A stretch of 64,000 nt of DNA from Tolypeutes matacus (Eukaryota; Chordata; Mammalia; Cingulata; Chlamyphoridae). Below the pieces are notes generated by a model. That model did not search any database. It had not been told where the DNA came from and saw only the letters and a list, made by a program, of their open reading frames with translations. The translations under genes and the position numbers were made by a program. Of the stretch, positions 1 through 12,839 are shown piece by piece. The stretch covers positions 24,009,232 to 24,073,231 of the forward strand of contig JAKSZT010054215.1 in the NCBI GenBank assembly GCA_026826555.1. The letters are read 5' to 3'. The number at the start of each line of letters is the position of its first letter. Positions within the stretch are counted from its first letter, which is position 1.

Positions 1-1408
1 ATGTAAAGGATATGCCACTCTTGAATTTTTAAGTGGTTGATTTCATATTGCTATTGATCATAATTTTGTTGCTTTTCTCACACTTCCTGACCCTGCGACA
101 CTGAAGAAGAGTTCTTGTTTGACTAAGTTGAGAATGGAACTTAATTTCAAGCTATTGAAATTTTGAAATATGACTGTTTGTGTGTAATGGATGTGGTAGG
201 TAATCCTGAGCAGAGAACTCCCTGTTAGAGCTGACAGTTTTCATTTGCTTTGCCAAGGAAAATGAGCATATATTACAATTGAATGTTTTATAAAGGTGTT
301 TTTGGGATCCCATCAGACCAGTTTAAGCCCTGCTCTGTAGCCGACATTGGGAGTGGTAGTTTGAGGGGGATCTTTTGTTTTGTTTTAGGTTGTTGTTAAC
401 AGTGTGAGATGTTAAAGGAACAAACCACCAGTGGTCTCTTTATCCCCAGATGACCAGGCTAGAACAGTCAAGGGCATTTTCAGAGGGAGCACCCTTACCC
501 CTCCACTATTGCTAGATTGGAATGAGCATCCATGGGACCTGGTAGTGAAGACCAGGACTCTGCCTAATGAACACATCTTAAAAATATGAACAATCTTTGG
601 TGACAGTGTTCCATCAAATTCTGGATAATAATTAAATTTTTTAAAATGATTTCAATATAACTCTGAGATGAAAAGACTTGACTGATTCAGTTAGTTTTAT
701 TTACATGTAGAGGACACTAGACTTCTGTAGTTCGTTGGTCTAACATTGCAAATATCTCTAATATGTAAGCAAAGCCATCCGAACTCCCAAACATAGAATG
801 AATGATCAAAGAACTTAGGGCTAGGGAAGGAGAAAAAATGTTGTGTAAGTTTTTGCCAGTTTTTCCTCTTTCCAGTTTTAGGTTCTAGTTATCTTAAAAT
901 TTATTTTACACAAGTCACATTAGTATCGGTTGTTTTTTTTTTTTTTTTAATTTTGATTTATTTGACATTGTCAAGTGGGTACAAATTGCATTCTAACCAA
1001 TGAATTCCCATTAAATATGTTGGCAGCTTGTAGGGAATGTCACATACACATCTTTCCTGATCCACCTTATTCTCCATGAGGTTATGTTAGGGGTTCTTTC
1101 TCTGTACTTTTACTCCTTATTGCCATTACACCCCTTAGCATTGCATATTATTGTACTTACTTCCTAATATTTCAAACATCTAAACTTGTGTCCATGACTG
1201 ACTCCCCAGGATCCAGCACATGGTACACAGAAAGTACATACAAATGCTTTCTTTCCAGAGCTCATATTTTTTTCTAGGTCTTTCATAATTATTCAGATGA
1301 TTTTTTTTGCAAGTTTCCGAACTGAAAATTCCCATCTGTAAACCTCTATTACATGTAATGTGTTTTATTTTCTTGTATATTTTCGATAGGATGAGGTCAT
1401 TCTTTTGA

Positions 1409-1490
1409 CCACCCCCCTTCTCCTTTCTCCTTCCCTTTCTTCTCCCTGATCACCCTTCCCTCTGCCTCTCCTCTTCCTTCCTGTGTTCCC
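1409..1490. repeat. Pyrimidine-rich tract
   Basis: This stretch is almost all C and T on the + strand (ccccccttctcctttctcc and similar) with few purines. It is a low-complexity tract with no sign of coding. It sits in AT-rich sequence that may be an old, unclassifiable transposon remnant. Confidence 0.6.
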
Positions 1491-2054
1491 CACCTTCCTG
1501 TCTTGATTTAGTCATTCTTATACATTCAGTAATTGGGAGGTTATTTTCCTTAAACCTCATAGTGTGGGACTTGGTGATTTGCATAATTTTATCTGTGAAC
1601 CATCACTTTCCTTTACCAGTAACTTGTAACACAGGGTCGTCAGCCTCCGGTAGTTGGGTCCTATTTCTCTAACAGTGTGACTGTTGTGGGCCCCTTCTAT
1701 TAATGCTGATTTTGAAGAGTGGGCTTGGCTCAAAATGCATCATTTTTCTCTCCATCTATAAATCTAATGGTTAGCCATCTTCCAGTGATTAACAATCTGC
1801 TCTACAAATCCTCTGAAATGTGTTTTGATTCCTAGACTATTTTTCCCCAACTTTTCAGTAGTGTTTATGTAGGGAATATAGACCAATTGTAATTCAGTAC
1901 TAAGGCTAGAGAAATTATCATTTACTATGTTACAGATACATATGTAAGTGACATTTGGTTTATTTTTTGTCTGGGAGTAAGCATGCTACATATACATGTG
2001 TGTATATATATGTGTATGTGTATCTAATATATATACATATTATACATCTGTATA

Positions 2055-2292
2055 TACTAAACAGCAGGGGATCTTATCCAGGGATCCTCGGACCCCCAAG
2101 GGGTCTGTGGAAAGATTTCAGGGATTCCATGAGCTTGAATTGAAAAAAATCAACTTATTATCTTTATTTTCTAGCATGAAATCTAGCATTTCCTTTACTT
2201 ATGAATGTGTACAATAAATAAATTACAGTAGTATTCATTTCACTTGACTGGCAAAGGGGTCCGTGGAACAAAAAAGGTTAAGGACCGCTGCT
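2055..2292. mobile_element. hAT-like DNA transposon relic
   Basis: The two ends resemble inverted copies of each other. The left end has gatcctcggacccccaagg and the right end has ggggtccgtggaacaaaaaagg followed by ttaaggaccgctgct. The wording 'gggtccgtgg...aaaggttaagga' is typical of old mammalian hAT nonautonomous elements. It directly follows a TA/TG-rich microsatellite at 1990-2055. The exact family cannot be named by eye. Confidence 0.5.
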
Positions 2293-3324
2293 ATATCATA
2301 AATCAACACGATCCCCCTTCCAGCCCCTTTATTTTTGTGCAATATTGAGTATCATATCAAATGCATATAGTTTAAGGAATCATACTTGTTATATTCTTGT
2401 TAGTTGTAAACTCAGCTTGAAAATTGGGGCCATCGCCTACATGCACAATGCGAAAATATTCAATTTTCCTTATAGACACTCTTTATAACAAGCCTAACAC
2501 TAAACCTTTTCCTTTGCTTTCTTTTCTACTGTGTCTTATTAAGAGTTGTATTATTATTTTTATATTTACTATTACTAATGCTGTATTTGAATATATGGTT
2601 TCATGATTAGCAAATAATTTACTAAAGTTGATTTCTGTGGTGAAATATGGCTGCTGATTTTCTTAAAATTTATTAATAACTTACCAAGAAATTTAGCCAG
2701 GTAACCAATTCTTACTCATATGATGGTGTCTTTCCTGTATCCAGCCAGAAATATTGCAAACCGCCTCCAAAAGAATCAAGGACCACGTTCTCTCCCTCAG
2801 CATGAAGTTGTAATAATGCATATTACTTGAGTAGACCACGGTCAAAGGAGAATCAATGAGTGGAAGGACCTTTTAAGTTAACAGTCCCAGTAAGATGTAT
2901 CAGAGACTGAACATGGATTCTATAGGTGACTTCTGTTTTTGGAATCCTAGAATGGTCAGAGGTGCCTTCGGAGCAGAGGAGGTCAGTGCTCCTGTTGCTT
3001 ATTAGAGGAAACTAATCGGTAACGTGAAATTAATTTCTTTAAAACAGCCAGTCTTTATTAGCGGAGATGAACAAATTTGAAGGCCAGCACACTGCCAGAA
3101 AAAAAGGTTTCTCTAATCCATGAAATGCAATTGTCTGAAGGGGCATTGGAGATCAACAGTTTTGTTTTTTTAAAAAATCCCATTAATAGGTTGAATCAAG
3201 TAGTAATCTGTTTTTTTCTTACCTACCAGGTTGCCAGGTTTATTGGAGTCTCATCTAATAGCTTTTTTAAAGAGCTATGCCTCTCACTTAAATTGGTTAT
3301 TCTTATCCCTGGCTTGTCAGAATA

Positions 3325-3478
3325 ACCAGTGGAATTTTATTTAAAAGAAAATAAGAGGGAGAGAATGCCAGGCCCCACTCCACTGAGTCCAGATATCTTG
3401 AGCTACAGAGCCCAGGAATCTGTTTTTAAGAAAAGTCTTCCAGTTGATTCTCAGAAGCAGCAGGGTTTGTTAGGCATA
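3325..3478. mobile_element. MER5-like hAT-Charlie relic
   Basis: The stretch contains 'gccaggccccactccactgag', 'cccaggaatctgtttttaag' and 'ttccagttgattctcagaagcagcagggttt'. These match the layout of MER5A-type elements: a 'ggccccaccc' block, then 'cccaggaatctgcatttt', then a 'ccaggtgattctgatgcag' block near the end. It is strongly diverged, and a long open frame across it is accidental. Confidence 0.6.
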
Positions 3479-6135
3479 GAATTAAATTTTGGAGAAATGC
3501 TTTCCCCACACCCATCCTGTGTCCTCCTCCTCTTTGCCTATGATACAGTTAAAATATATTATATATGTATTTCTGCTTGCTTTGATACCATTAGTATGTA
3601 TGGCAAGACGATCTTTTTCATTTTTATATTAAAAACGATTATGTTCTTTTGAATAAATAATGAACTTTTGAATGGATACATTGTTTCTCCAGAGGTCAAA
3701 CATGTCATTATCTGCCTTGGTGACTGGACCCAATTGTCATAGACACAAACTGCAATAAAAAATATAAAATAAGGTAGGCGGTATTATTTAGCTATTATTA
3801 CAAAAAGCCAGTAGTGAGTTACTCATCAGAAGAAAGGTGAGTGATTTCAGGGTTGTCCTTAGTCCTTCAAGTCTCAGGGGGACCCTTATACACATTGCTG
3901 ATTCAGAAAATCATTACTCTGGTGGCTCAAGTGGTACTTTAGTGGCCTTAAAGAGTTATTTGACACACCTCCCCAAACAGCTAAGTTATCCCCATGATTA
4001 TGTTGATTAATTGCACACTCTGTGGAATTAGTGTTATTTTCAATGAAAGATTTTCCTGCATTTGGAAAAGGAAGCATAAAACTCATGTGCTTTAATTTGA
4101 TAATGTGTGTGCTTCTCCTAAGCGTGACACCGAGTGAGGGGATTATTTTGACTGTTGTTGTCTAGGGCACATGAAATAACCTAAGGCACTGTTTTTCTTC
4201 TGCCTTGGGAAGGTGGTTTTTGGTATACCCAGAGGATGATCTCTCAAAATGGTTTTCAGTTCTCACGTTTTCATCCATCAAAGGCATTGAGAGTTCTCTT
4301 TTGACTTACTATGAATTGAATTAAAATTATTTTGGGGGAGGTTGTGGTAGGCAAGAGATGAGGCAAGAGGAGTAATGTTTGTTAAACCCCAGTAGATACT
4401 TGTAATGCATCTAGAATACCCCAAAAGGAGTTGGCGTATGGTACAAAAGAGCTTAGGCACTGGAATTGGAAGTTTATATTCTAGCGTTATCTCTTAATAT
4501 TTGTCTAACCTTTTATATCTGTATAAACCAGCTACCCTTTCTGAATATTAGTGATCTTTTCTCTAAAATTAGGCATTAAGTTGCCCATCTAATGGATTCC
4601 TTGGGTGGATTGTCTTAAATAACGTAACTTAAATTTCTTTGCATACTGTAAAGTGTTTTACGAATGCTAACTTGTACATTCAATATAGAATTGGCTATAG
4701 ATTCATATAGTCCCCTAAAATAAAGAGTTTTGATGATGCCTCAAGATACTTGGCAAATCTGGGGTTTTAGTACACCTACTGTTTTGAAGGCAGTGCAGTG
4801 CCTCGACAAGGTGAGGTGAATTAGTGATGAAAGGCAGCCAAAGCTCATAATTTTCCAACAGGATCAGAGACATAGACCATTACTGCAGTGTTCCATTTTT
4901 ATGAATTAAAGAACAGAAATGAAAGAGAGGGTTAATGCCAGTGTTTTCCAGGATAACAGCTAGCCTCCCATAGCCCATTATCCCTTGTTCTAAGCTGTGT
5001 ATCTGGTCAGCTTCCCCCACCCCTTTATTCTATTTCAATTTTTGTCTCAATTTAAGAAGAAGAGTAGGAAGAGGATTTTCTAGGTTATTGGAATGGCTAG
5101 TTTATTTGCTGGATTTAATTGAGTTGTAATTCTTTTAGCATGGGATTTATTTTGAATTGGGATTTTTAAAAAATGCCTGTGGATGAAGAGAGAGTTGTCC
5201 CAGTACAATAAGATTCTGTAGGAGAGAACCAGTGCTCTACTCTGACTTTTAGAAATAAGAAGAATGTCAACTCCTGCTTTCCTATAAACACAGGCTCCCA
5301 TCTCCAAACTGGAATCAGGGATAATGAAAGTTGACCAACTAGCTGAACAACAAAGGTAGGTATACCTGCAGATTTCCAAGAATATGAGCTGATAGAGACA
5401 TCAGGAAAAAATATTTTTTTGGTCAGTTTAGATACCTTAATATTCAATTTTGGAACTTATTTATTTGATAAAAATTACCAACATGTTAACCCAGTACATT
5501 CTTAGTGCTAAGTTTGTTTTTTGTTTTTTTTTAAAAATAGTAGTTCCTAAAGTTTTTCAAGACTTGTATCGATAGACAGAAAAGATGGGGGACAGATATG
5601 TGTGTTCAAATAAGTTTCAGGATCACTGAATTAAAGCAAATTAAATAAATATCTTCACTGCAGGACTTCTCAGAGCCTTTAACACACTAAGATCCAATGT
5701 AAAATTCTGGGAGAAGGGCATAGATAGCTTGTAATGACTCCTAGATCTTTTACATTAACATCCCTTTTGTTTTCTGGAACCTGTAGTAGGGTTACTATTC
5801 CATAGAAGACACTTGTGGGAGATGTTCTTCTATCCTATATTATGGCCATTTTCTGCCATGTTTTTGTTAAATTAGTTGCTTTGAGTTAACGTGGAGATGG
5901 TTGCAGTTTTTTAGGAAGATGTCACTGATTTCGTGAATTTCATTTGTAAAGCTATAAGGCCCCTAGAGACCTTTTAGGAATAAAACACCATGTAAATGTA
6001 AATTATCACCACCTATAAGACACTTTCATTAATTTGACATCAATTTCATGAGTGTTTTGAGCTCTGGGATTTGAGGCTCTGCAGTATTGGGCCTCTAATT
6101 TCTTTATCATTTTTTTTCAGTGTTTATATACAAGC

Positions 6136-6368
6136 AACATAGCCTAGTGTTAAGAACGCAGCCTTTAGAATCGAGCTCTGAGGGTTTGAATGCTGGCTTT
6201 ATCGACCACTACCTGTGTGGCATTGGGTGACTTTCTGGGTCTCTGTTTTCTCATCTGTAAAATGGTGATTATATTACCTGCCACACAGGTTTATTGTTCA
6301 GATTGAACAATTCGCATAGAGGCTTCAGATAGTGGTTAGTATGTGATAAGCATTCAGCTACTCTTACT
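6136..6368 (+). mobile_element. MIR SINE, + strand
   Basis: This is a clear core-SINE. The tRNA-derived start 'catagcctagtgttaag' is followed by 'ggtttgaatgctggct', the core 'tctgttttctcatctgtaaaatgg' and the tail 'ttattgttcagattgaacaa'. It is an ancient mammalian repeat with no target duplications left. Confidence 0.9.
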
Positions 6369-9140
6369 TTGGCAGGGGAGGAAAAATAGACATGAAAAAG
6401 ACGAAAGGACTATAAAACTTCATGTGTATTGTCAGTACCACTAAAGTCTAGATATAGTTTAATTAAGTAGCCCTTTCAATAGTCAGGGGGAAAAAATAGA
6501 GTAACCAGAGGTGGATTGGGGTTGGGGAAGGGAACAGAGATTTATTCTGAGTCGAACATGTTTCTGATGAGTTCCCTAGTCTGATGCCAGGGAACAAAAG
6601 GCTCATTCTTCAGTTCCCAGAATGAGGATTAACAGTGAAACAGCCTTGCTTGGTATTGTCCTGCAGCATCAGATAGTTTTTCATCCAAGCTGTTCACATT
6701 CTGGTATATTCTGCCATACAGGTGCAAATATTGCAGTGGTAGGTGAAATACCTATCGTTTATATTTAATTTTTCAAGTGGCCTTTTAAGAATAGAAGGCC
6801 AGAAACTGAAACTTGACCCTGTTATTTATTACCCTACTGGTCAACCACCAGAGGAATTGTCTATGACATAGCTTATCTCCAAAATTCATACTATTGATAA
6901 GTTGTTCTTGTCTGTCTCTAGCACTTTCCATGTGGCTTAAAATTACCATGTGTGTCCAGATGCAGTCAGTCATACACCAAAGGTGATACTCCTTAGAAGT
7001 ATCCATGTGAGTTAAATGGACTCATGAGACCATTTTTCCTTCATGTACTATTTTCATTCTCAATCATTCCCCTTGGCATTCCCTTATGATAGGATATCAT
7101 GGATATGTTGGAAGGAAAATGTAAGTGAAATGGTAAATAAGATAAAAATTTTAAAAATATTAAATTTGGAATTCTGTAGACAATTGTTAACCTTACTGTC
7201 CTCCAAATTAAAAAACATTTATCCTACCCTTCCTGGGAAAGCAAAATAAAGGATTATTGAATAGCTCAGCAAAACTAATGGCCTTTAAAAAAAATAGAAT
7301 GTAGCTTGTATTTACTGCTTAGATTAGTTTTTCAAGGACATCTGAAGAAGCTAGGGAATCCTTTATTGATTGTCAATTGGTGCCATTTTAGTCATCAAAT
7401 TTAAATACAGGTTTTAACAGCTGATGGGTTCAATTTGCACAAAACACATGTTGACTTTCTGGATTGTTTGTTCACTATAGATGCCGACTTTGTTCTAGAG
7501 AAGGGGCTGCGTGTTGATCTCCTTTGTCTCTAGGAGGATTGATTGACGGATGTTGTGTCTGCTCATTTACAGCATTTTTCTTGTTTAATTTAAAAAATTG
7601 TGACACGGTACTACATGTTCCTTGTATGCATCATTTTTTCAGAAGAAACTTGTTTAGCCAATATGTCGACTTAGTTTATGAAATCCTCTCTATAGCTTTC
7701 ATTCAGCCTTCAGTGTACTCCATTAGGTCATATCATTCGTTTCATGCACGGCAGATCATCACCAGCAGCAAAATTTAGCATTTGGTCCTTTTAGGTATAA
7801 AAATGAATCAAATGTCTGACAAGATTTGTTTCTGATATATATTTCAGAAACCTCCCTCCTCCCTTATGGGCAAAGGACAAATGTTACTAATGGGTACTTT
7901 TAGTTTTTAAAATATGGACAACAGTACTCCATGCAGTAAAAGACTTGAGCGATTAATGCTACCCTTATGCCTCTTTTGAGTAGTTTTAGCCATGGGGCTT
8001 GGCACTGCCACCATTGTCTTTGTGCCAAAAAATATCCGCAGCGGCTGTCGCATTCTAGTACTAGAGGGTTGTCTCGAAAATTCCGCAGTGAATGTGCTGG
8101 GTTTGTTCATCTCTACTATCTTTTTTAAATATTGGAAAAATAGAATCTATAGCTCTTTCAGAAATCCGTTGTGGTTGTGGTTGTGGGGCTGGGGGCTGGG
8201 TGATGAAGAATGGGGAAAGGAGGAAAGAAGCTGTCCAGTCATTTGGTAGAAGTGACAAAAATCCATGCCTGATGTAGAGTAAATGCAGATATTTAGGAGC
8301 TTTTGTGTTCATGAGCACAGATAGTTACTTTCGGATCCTAACCAAACATGTTATCAGCACTCTAGAAAATTTTATTATCTGAAACAAATGTTCCAGTGAA
8401 TTTTAAGCAGAAAATCAACTTCAAGACCATAGCTAATTTTTAATGGACAGTTTACACAAAAGATATATATATATTTTCCCCCCCCCCCCCAGAAACAAGG
8501 GTGTCATTTTAAAATGGCTGCTTTTCATCATTAAAAAATGATAGAAATAGATAAGTTATGTTTAGATGGTTCTTGGGTTTTATCTACAGTCCCTGATTAT
8601 TTTGCTCCCAAACAGGGTTCTGAGCTCTTGAGGCAGATTTATGGTTGAATTTGGGAACAAAAAGATGTAATAAAGTTAAAGGCTTACACTACCAGAATGA
8701 AATGTGTTCACTCATGATCTCCAGAGCGATCTATTTGATGGTAAAGTGGATGCTACAGATGAAATCTTTACAAGGAGCATAATCCTAAAAAAAAAAAAAA
8801 AAAAAGTCCACCTCCCAGCCTCCTGCAGGCTGCGCTGCCTCTTTGGTACCTCACAGACTTCGACAGAGTCCTGGACGAGTGCCCACTGATGTCATGGAAA
8901 CACTCAAATTACTGAGAATGATTCATGTCTATGCTGGTCTCTTATCCTCCCCCACACAAACAGGAGTAGATTTTTAACCCTGACAACTTGTAATTTGCAG
9001 TGGGTTTATTTTTGTATCTGGATAAATATTTTTTAAAAACCAAAATTAAGATTAAGCAGTCTGTATCTGATATGATAGTAAAGAATGCTGGGTCCATGCA
9101 GCCACGGGTACTTGGGGGATTCTGTGCGCCGTGAATTCAT

Positions 9141-9283
9141 ATTCTTCTCCTCACCTCTCCCTCCTCCTCCTTTCTCTTCCTGCCCCTTTGCTCTTCTCCA
9201 CCCCATTCTCTCTCTCTTTCTTTCTCTCCTTTCCTCTCTCTCCAATCTTACTCTCTTTCTTCTTCTTTTTCTTCTTCTTTTTA
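9141..9283. repeat. CT-rich polypyrimidine tract
   Basis: These 140 bases are nearly all pyrimidine on the + strand (ctc, ctt and tct units). The reverse strand gives a false Arg/Glu/Lys-rich open frame and the + strand a false Leu/Phe/Ser-rich one; both are composition artefacts. Mirror-like homopyrimidine DNA of this kind can adopt triplex forms, but nothing here shows that it does. Confidence 0.75.
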
Positions 9284-10988
9284 AATCTTTACTATTCACA
9301 CTGACCTGCTAGCTTTAAAATAATAGAAGGAGTAGCCTCGACTTAAGCACATGAGGTGGTAAAAATCCTGGTAGGAAAATTTTTCTCCCCAGTTCTAGGT
9401 GCTGGACTTGAGTTGTGAAATAATAGTGAATGGTAAAATTCTGTAGGTATTGTAGATTTATCTTCAGTAATTCCTTCTAGAGAATAAAATAGATGGCCTT
9501 TCTTCCTCAAACTGCATTTTACAATTCTGTTTTTAACAAATTACCAAAACAGGATACTAGATGTTCAATTTCTTAGGAAGTCAGAGCAAATTTTAATTTT
9601 CTAATTTTTTTTTTTTTTTTTTTTTGGTTTACCTGTCTCCCTACCTATCTATTTACTTGTCTCTTTACCTATCTAGTTGTTAAACAACTGAATATTGGGT
9701 CAGAGTGAATTATGTGAAAATAATTCACTTTAGATAGCTTTTTTTGGATACAAGAACTAAAGGGGAGGGTGTGTGTCATTTGATAGTTTATAACGATTGA
9801 GTCTCTCCTGTTAGAAATATTAATAAAGAGAAATTAAGGGGTATAAATGCTTACTTTTTTCCTACACAGAAAAGTAAATACATCTGTGGAATCATTTTTG
9901 CTGCATATACAGGTGAAGGTGTCTTGATTTAATATAAAATCCTCACACAATGAAAGTTATTCTCTTAGATCTCCCAAGACTGGCAGTCTGTTAAATGGTG
10001 TCCTGTTTCAGTGGAATTGAAACTGATATGGCATTGATTTTATACTTAGCACTGAACACTATTCCAGAAGTGGGGCACGAGGGGATGTTTGCCCAAGTTT
10101 GAGTTTTATTGCAGTCGGAAGAAAAGTTAAGATTGGGGGAGAGAGGGTTAATTTTAAGACTCAGGAATGACTTTGATAGAAAATCGCCTTCCATTTTTTA
10201 TATATAGTGACTTAGATACACGTGAGCTTTGGAGCAGATAAAAGATTATTGAAGATTCATTTTTTGTGTGGTGTGAGGAAGGCATAGTCTAATAACGTTG
10301 ACCTAAACGATAAAAACGGCTCCTACTCCTTTTAGCATTTGTGTTAAGTTTGAGTTGAGAAGGGGATATTTTGGGTATTATATACTTTAGGAGTGATACC
10401 CACTCAGTCCCCCAAAATACTAGTTTTGAATTTTCCCAGATGGCAAAAAGAATAGTATTATCCTAGGTATAACATTCAATGTACCTTAAAGCTGTAGTCT
10501 CAAAGAAAGAAGTCTCCTTCAGTATTGGGTAGGATGAGATTGGTGTTTTGGCACTTGGCTGTCCCATGGGTCCTTTTTTAATGACCTGGTATGGAGCAAT
10601 TTTCTATGACAACTCTTCATATATCATTTGCTGAACTCTACTGCTTAGATCTCTTGTGATGTGGTTTTGTTTTCTTCCCTGCTCATTATTAAGGCTAAAT
10701 ATACTTTGAAAAGAAAGAAATGAACAATCTTTATTTCATCCTTAGATGTGGCCAAATAGCATGTGAGCCTCCATACATCTCTGTAGAACAGTCTGCAGAT
10801 AAAAATAGTGTTGTTAGAACTCAAACAAGACATTCACATTCAATGATCCCTTGTCTTGCTGGGTCTGCTAGTGGAATCTGAACTCGGGTTCAGAGTGCAC
10901 TATTTTTCAGAAAACGTCTCTCTCAAATGTAAATTCCATCATCATCTTGATCATGATGGGATTTACTCCTGGGAAAGAGCGTTTAAAA

Positions 10989-10993
10989 GGGGA

Positions 10994-11024
<31 letters not shown>

Positions 11025-11033
11025 GGAGAGAGA
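10989..11033. repeat. (GA)n microsatellite
   Basis: This is an interrupted GA dinucleotide run (gagagagagagagacagagagag...agggagagagac). It lies about 490 bp upstream of exon 7. A similar run lies about 460 bp upstream of exon 8. Confidence 0.9.
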
Positions 11034-11519
11034 CTCAGAATTTTGAATAGTTTCTTTGCTACATTCACCATCTGGAGAGCCTGTGATTGATTAGCTCTGG
11101 CCTCACCATTAAGTGTCAATATAATCAATGGGAATTACTGTTCTAGGGTCATTACATAGATAATTTGCCTGCTGTGTAAATAAAAATGAAATTGTTTAAG
11201 TTTTGTGAGAGAGAAAGAAAGTGAAAATAAGGAATGACAATTTGCTTGTTCGAGAAAGTGGAGGCCATTGGAATGACAGTTTTTGGAAGTGTGGAGCAGT
11301 TTGGCTAAGAATAGGAATGAAGGCTATTTTTTTCCAGTTTATCATAGCCAGAGTGAGGAAGTGTTCTTCCCTCTCTTGCTTGCACACATTGCCGCTAGTG
11401 TCTACTTTACGTATGTAAACATCGGGGAAGAGAATTAGATGTCTGGTACCTGGAGGAGATTTCTTTTTAAAGGGAAAAAAAAAACACAATTTACCCGTTT
11501 TTGTTGTTTCTCTTGGCAG

Positions 11520-11584
11520 GTAAAACAGAAAGGGGCTCATACTCATCTTATGGGAGAGAATCAAACTTACAGGGTTGCCACCAG
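11520..11584 (+). CDS. TCF4: TCF4 exon 7 (internal coding exon)
   Basis: This is an internal coding exon of TCF4, a class I bHLH (E-protein) transcription factor that binds E-box DNA as homodimers or with tissue-specific bHLH partners in the nucleus. The exon is 65 nt. GT at 11520-11521 completes a Ser codon begun in the previous exon. Then 21 codons starting [14 protein letters not shown] and ending NLQGCHQ match the known TCF4 protein, between the N-terminal activation domain and the nuclear localisation signal. The acceptor is tcttggcag and the donor is gtaagt at 11585-11590, a full consensus. It starts in phase 2 and ends in phase 0. It carries no DNA-binding residues; the bHLH lies far downstream outside the window. 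The exon number is from memory. Identity is secure because the next two coding segments follow in order and in frame. Confidence 0.96.
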
Positions 11585-12119
11585 GTAAGTGAGAATCTCG
11601 GTTGTGGAAGGGTTGAGAGAATGAACCTGGTAAATCAGCCTGTTTTGTAAATCAGGTCATGCGTTTTTGCCGGTGACTCTAAGATGCGCTGTCTGCCGAT
11701 GGCTACCTCTTTTAAAAAGTAATGAAATAACACAGAGCTTTAAACTAATAAACACCTCATCTTGAGAGCTGCCTTATCAGGACTAAATTCACTGGCTTGT
11801 TTTTATTTTTTAATCCTTCAGCCGGTACCAGGGTCACTGTTTGCAAACCAGGGATGTAGGTTAAACTGGTTCTATGCAAGAGTTTATTTGCAGTTAAGAA
11901 CTTAAGAATTTCTTACACTGGAAAAACATTAAGGAGCCATGTGTCAGACCCTGGGTTTGGGTGGCTATTGCCCTAAATTATAGTTTTCATAGGGGTTGTA
12001 GGATGTTGTGTGAAAACAGGGTTGTATTGAGGGATAAAAATGTCTGTGAAAATATGATTTGTTGTCCCTTTTTGTTTCTGAATTGTTTTTGGCTGGAAGT
12101 CAAGGCCAGCAGGCTAACA

Positions 12120-12410
12120 GCAAAGCCGTCTCAAGGGAAGCATGCGTCAGCTAGAAAAATAAGAGTACTTTAATTAAATAATAAAATGCCAGTGTAATAC
12201 AAAGGTATAGCACGTGTGTGTTTGTGCCTCCGTGCACTCCGCATTTGCATACTTTTAACTCTCCAGAGAGAGCCCAGTTCTAAAAATACTAAATAATAGC
12301 CCAAAATGTAAGCTTTGTTTCAAGACAATTGAATTTTTATAGATGCTTTCTTCTTAATTTCAGTATCGTTATTAATCATATGTTTAAAATCCTTTTTTTT
12401 TTTTTACGAT
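12120..12410. promoter_or_regulatory. Candidate intronic enhancer, motif-dense
   Basis: This repeat-free block lies 0.5-0.8 kb after exon 7. It holds a MAF-type half site TGCGTCAGC (12143-12151), a homeodomain-type TTAATTAAAT (12170-12179), a CACGTG E-box (12211-12216), a perfect POU octamer ATTTGCAT (12243-12250) and a MEF2-like CTAAAAATA (12280-12288). The motifs are visible; enhancer function is inferred only from their density and position. Confidence 0.35.
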
Positions 12411-12839
12411 TTAGACATTCTTTTTATAAGAACATTGGTTTCTTACTTTGGAAAACTCTTGACAAAATTTAATAACACTTTTTAAAATACAGAGTTCTCT
12501 ACTGTTTTATTATTCACCCAAATAGAATGTATGTTCTTTTTGTGCTGGAAAGGGAATGCTTGCTCTCTTGAACCTTCTGGTCCTCCCAGTTTCTTTGATG
12601 ATGGGGGGGGGATCCATTTTGAATTTTTTAAACAACCTGTTTAATATATCCCCCCAAAAAAAATGTAAGCCAACATGAGTTTCATAATTAAATAGAGCCT
12701 GTGAAGGAAGCTTCCTTTACACATCAGTCATAGACGTAGAAAGTGCAGTTCTGGTAGGGTTTTTTTTTTTTCCTTCCGTATATATTTGCATTTTTAAAGT
12801 TTACTCCTTTGGTTGAGCGACCGATTTAGTCATATTCGG

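Larger units (their letters stand above)
1..11519 (+). other. TCF4: TCF4 intron 6, 3' part
   Basis: This is noncoding sequence upstream of exon 7. It ends in an acceptor, a T-rich stretch followed by tcttggcag, with the AG at 11518-11519. I scanned for the preceding TCF4 coding segment (ending ...PPFVNSRIQ) and did not see it, so the intron starts outside the window. The recognisable repeats are listed separately: a hAT relic, a MER5-like relic, one MIR, two pyrimidine-rich tracts and a GA microsatellite. The other stretches (about 1-920, 2293-3320, 3480-6130, 6370-9130 and 9300-10985) are AT-rich and unique to my eye, with poly-T runs at 933-948 and 9606-9626 and a 13-C run at 8478-8490. The open frames here are short and have no recognisable protein. 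Confidence 0.85.

Noticed and set aside
1577..1584. POU octamer as an enhancer mark
   Set aside because: An isolated match in AT-rich, possibly repeat-derived sequence; chance occurrence is likely.
8704..8805. Possible processed retrocopy ending in a poly-A run
   Set aside because: The poly-A run at 8788-8805 is preceded by mRNA-like text, but I recognise no parent gene and see no target duplications.
9033..9312. Highly charged minus-strand frame and its Leu-rich partner
   Set aside because: Artefacts of the CT-rich tract.
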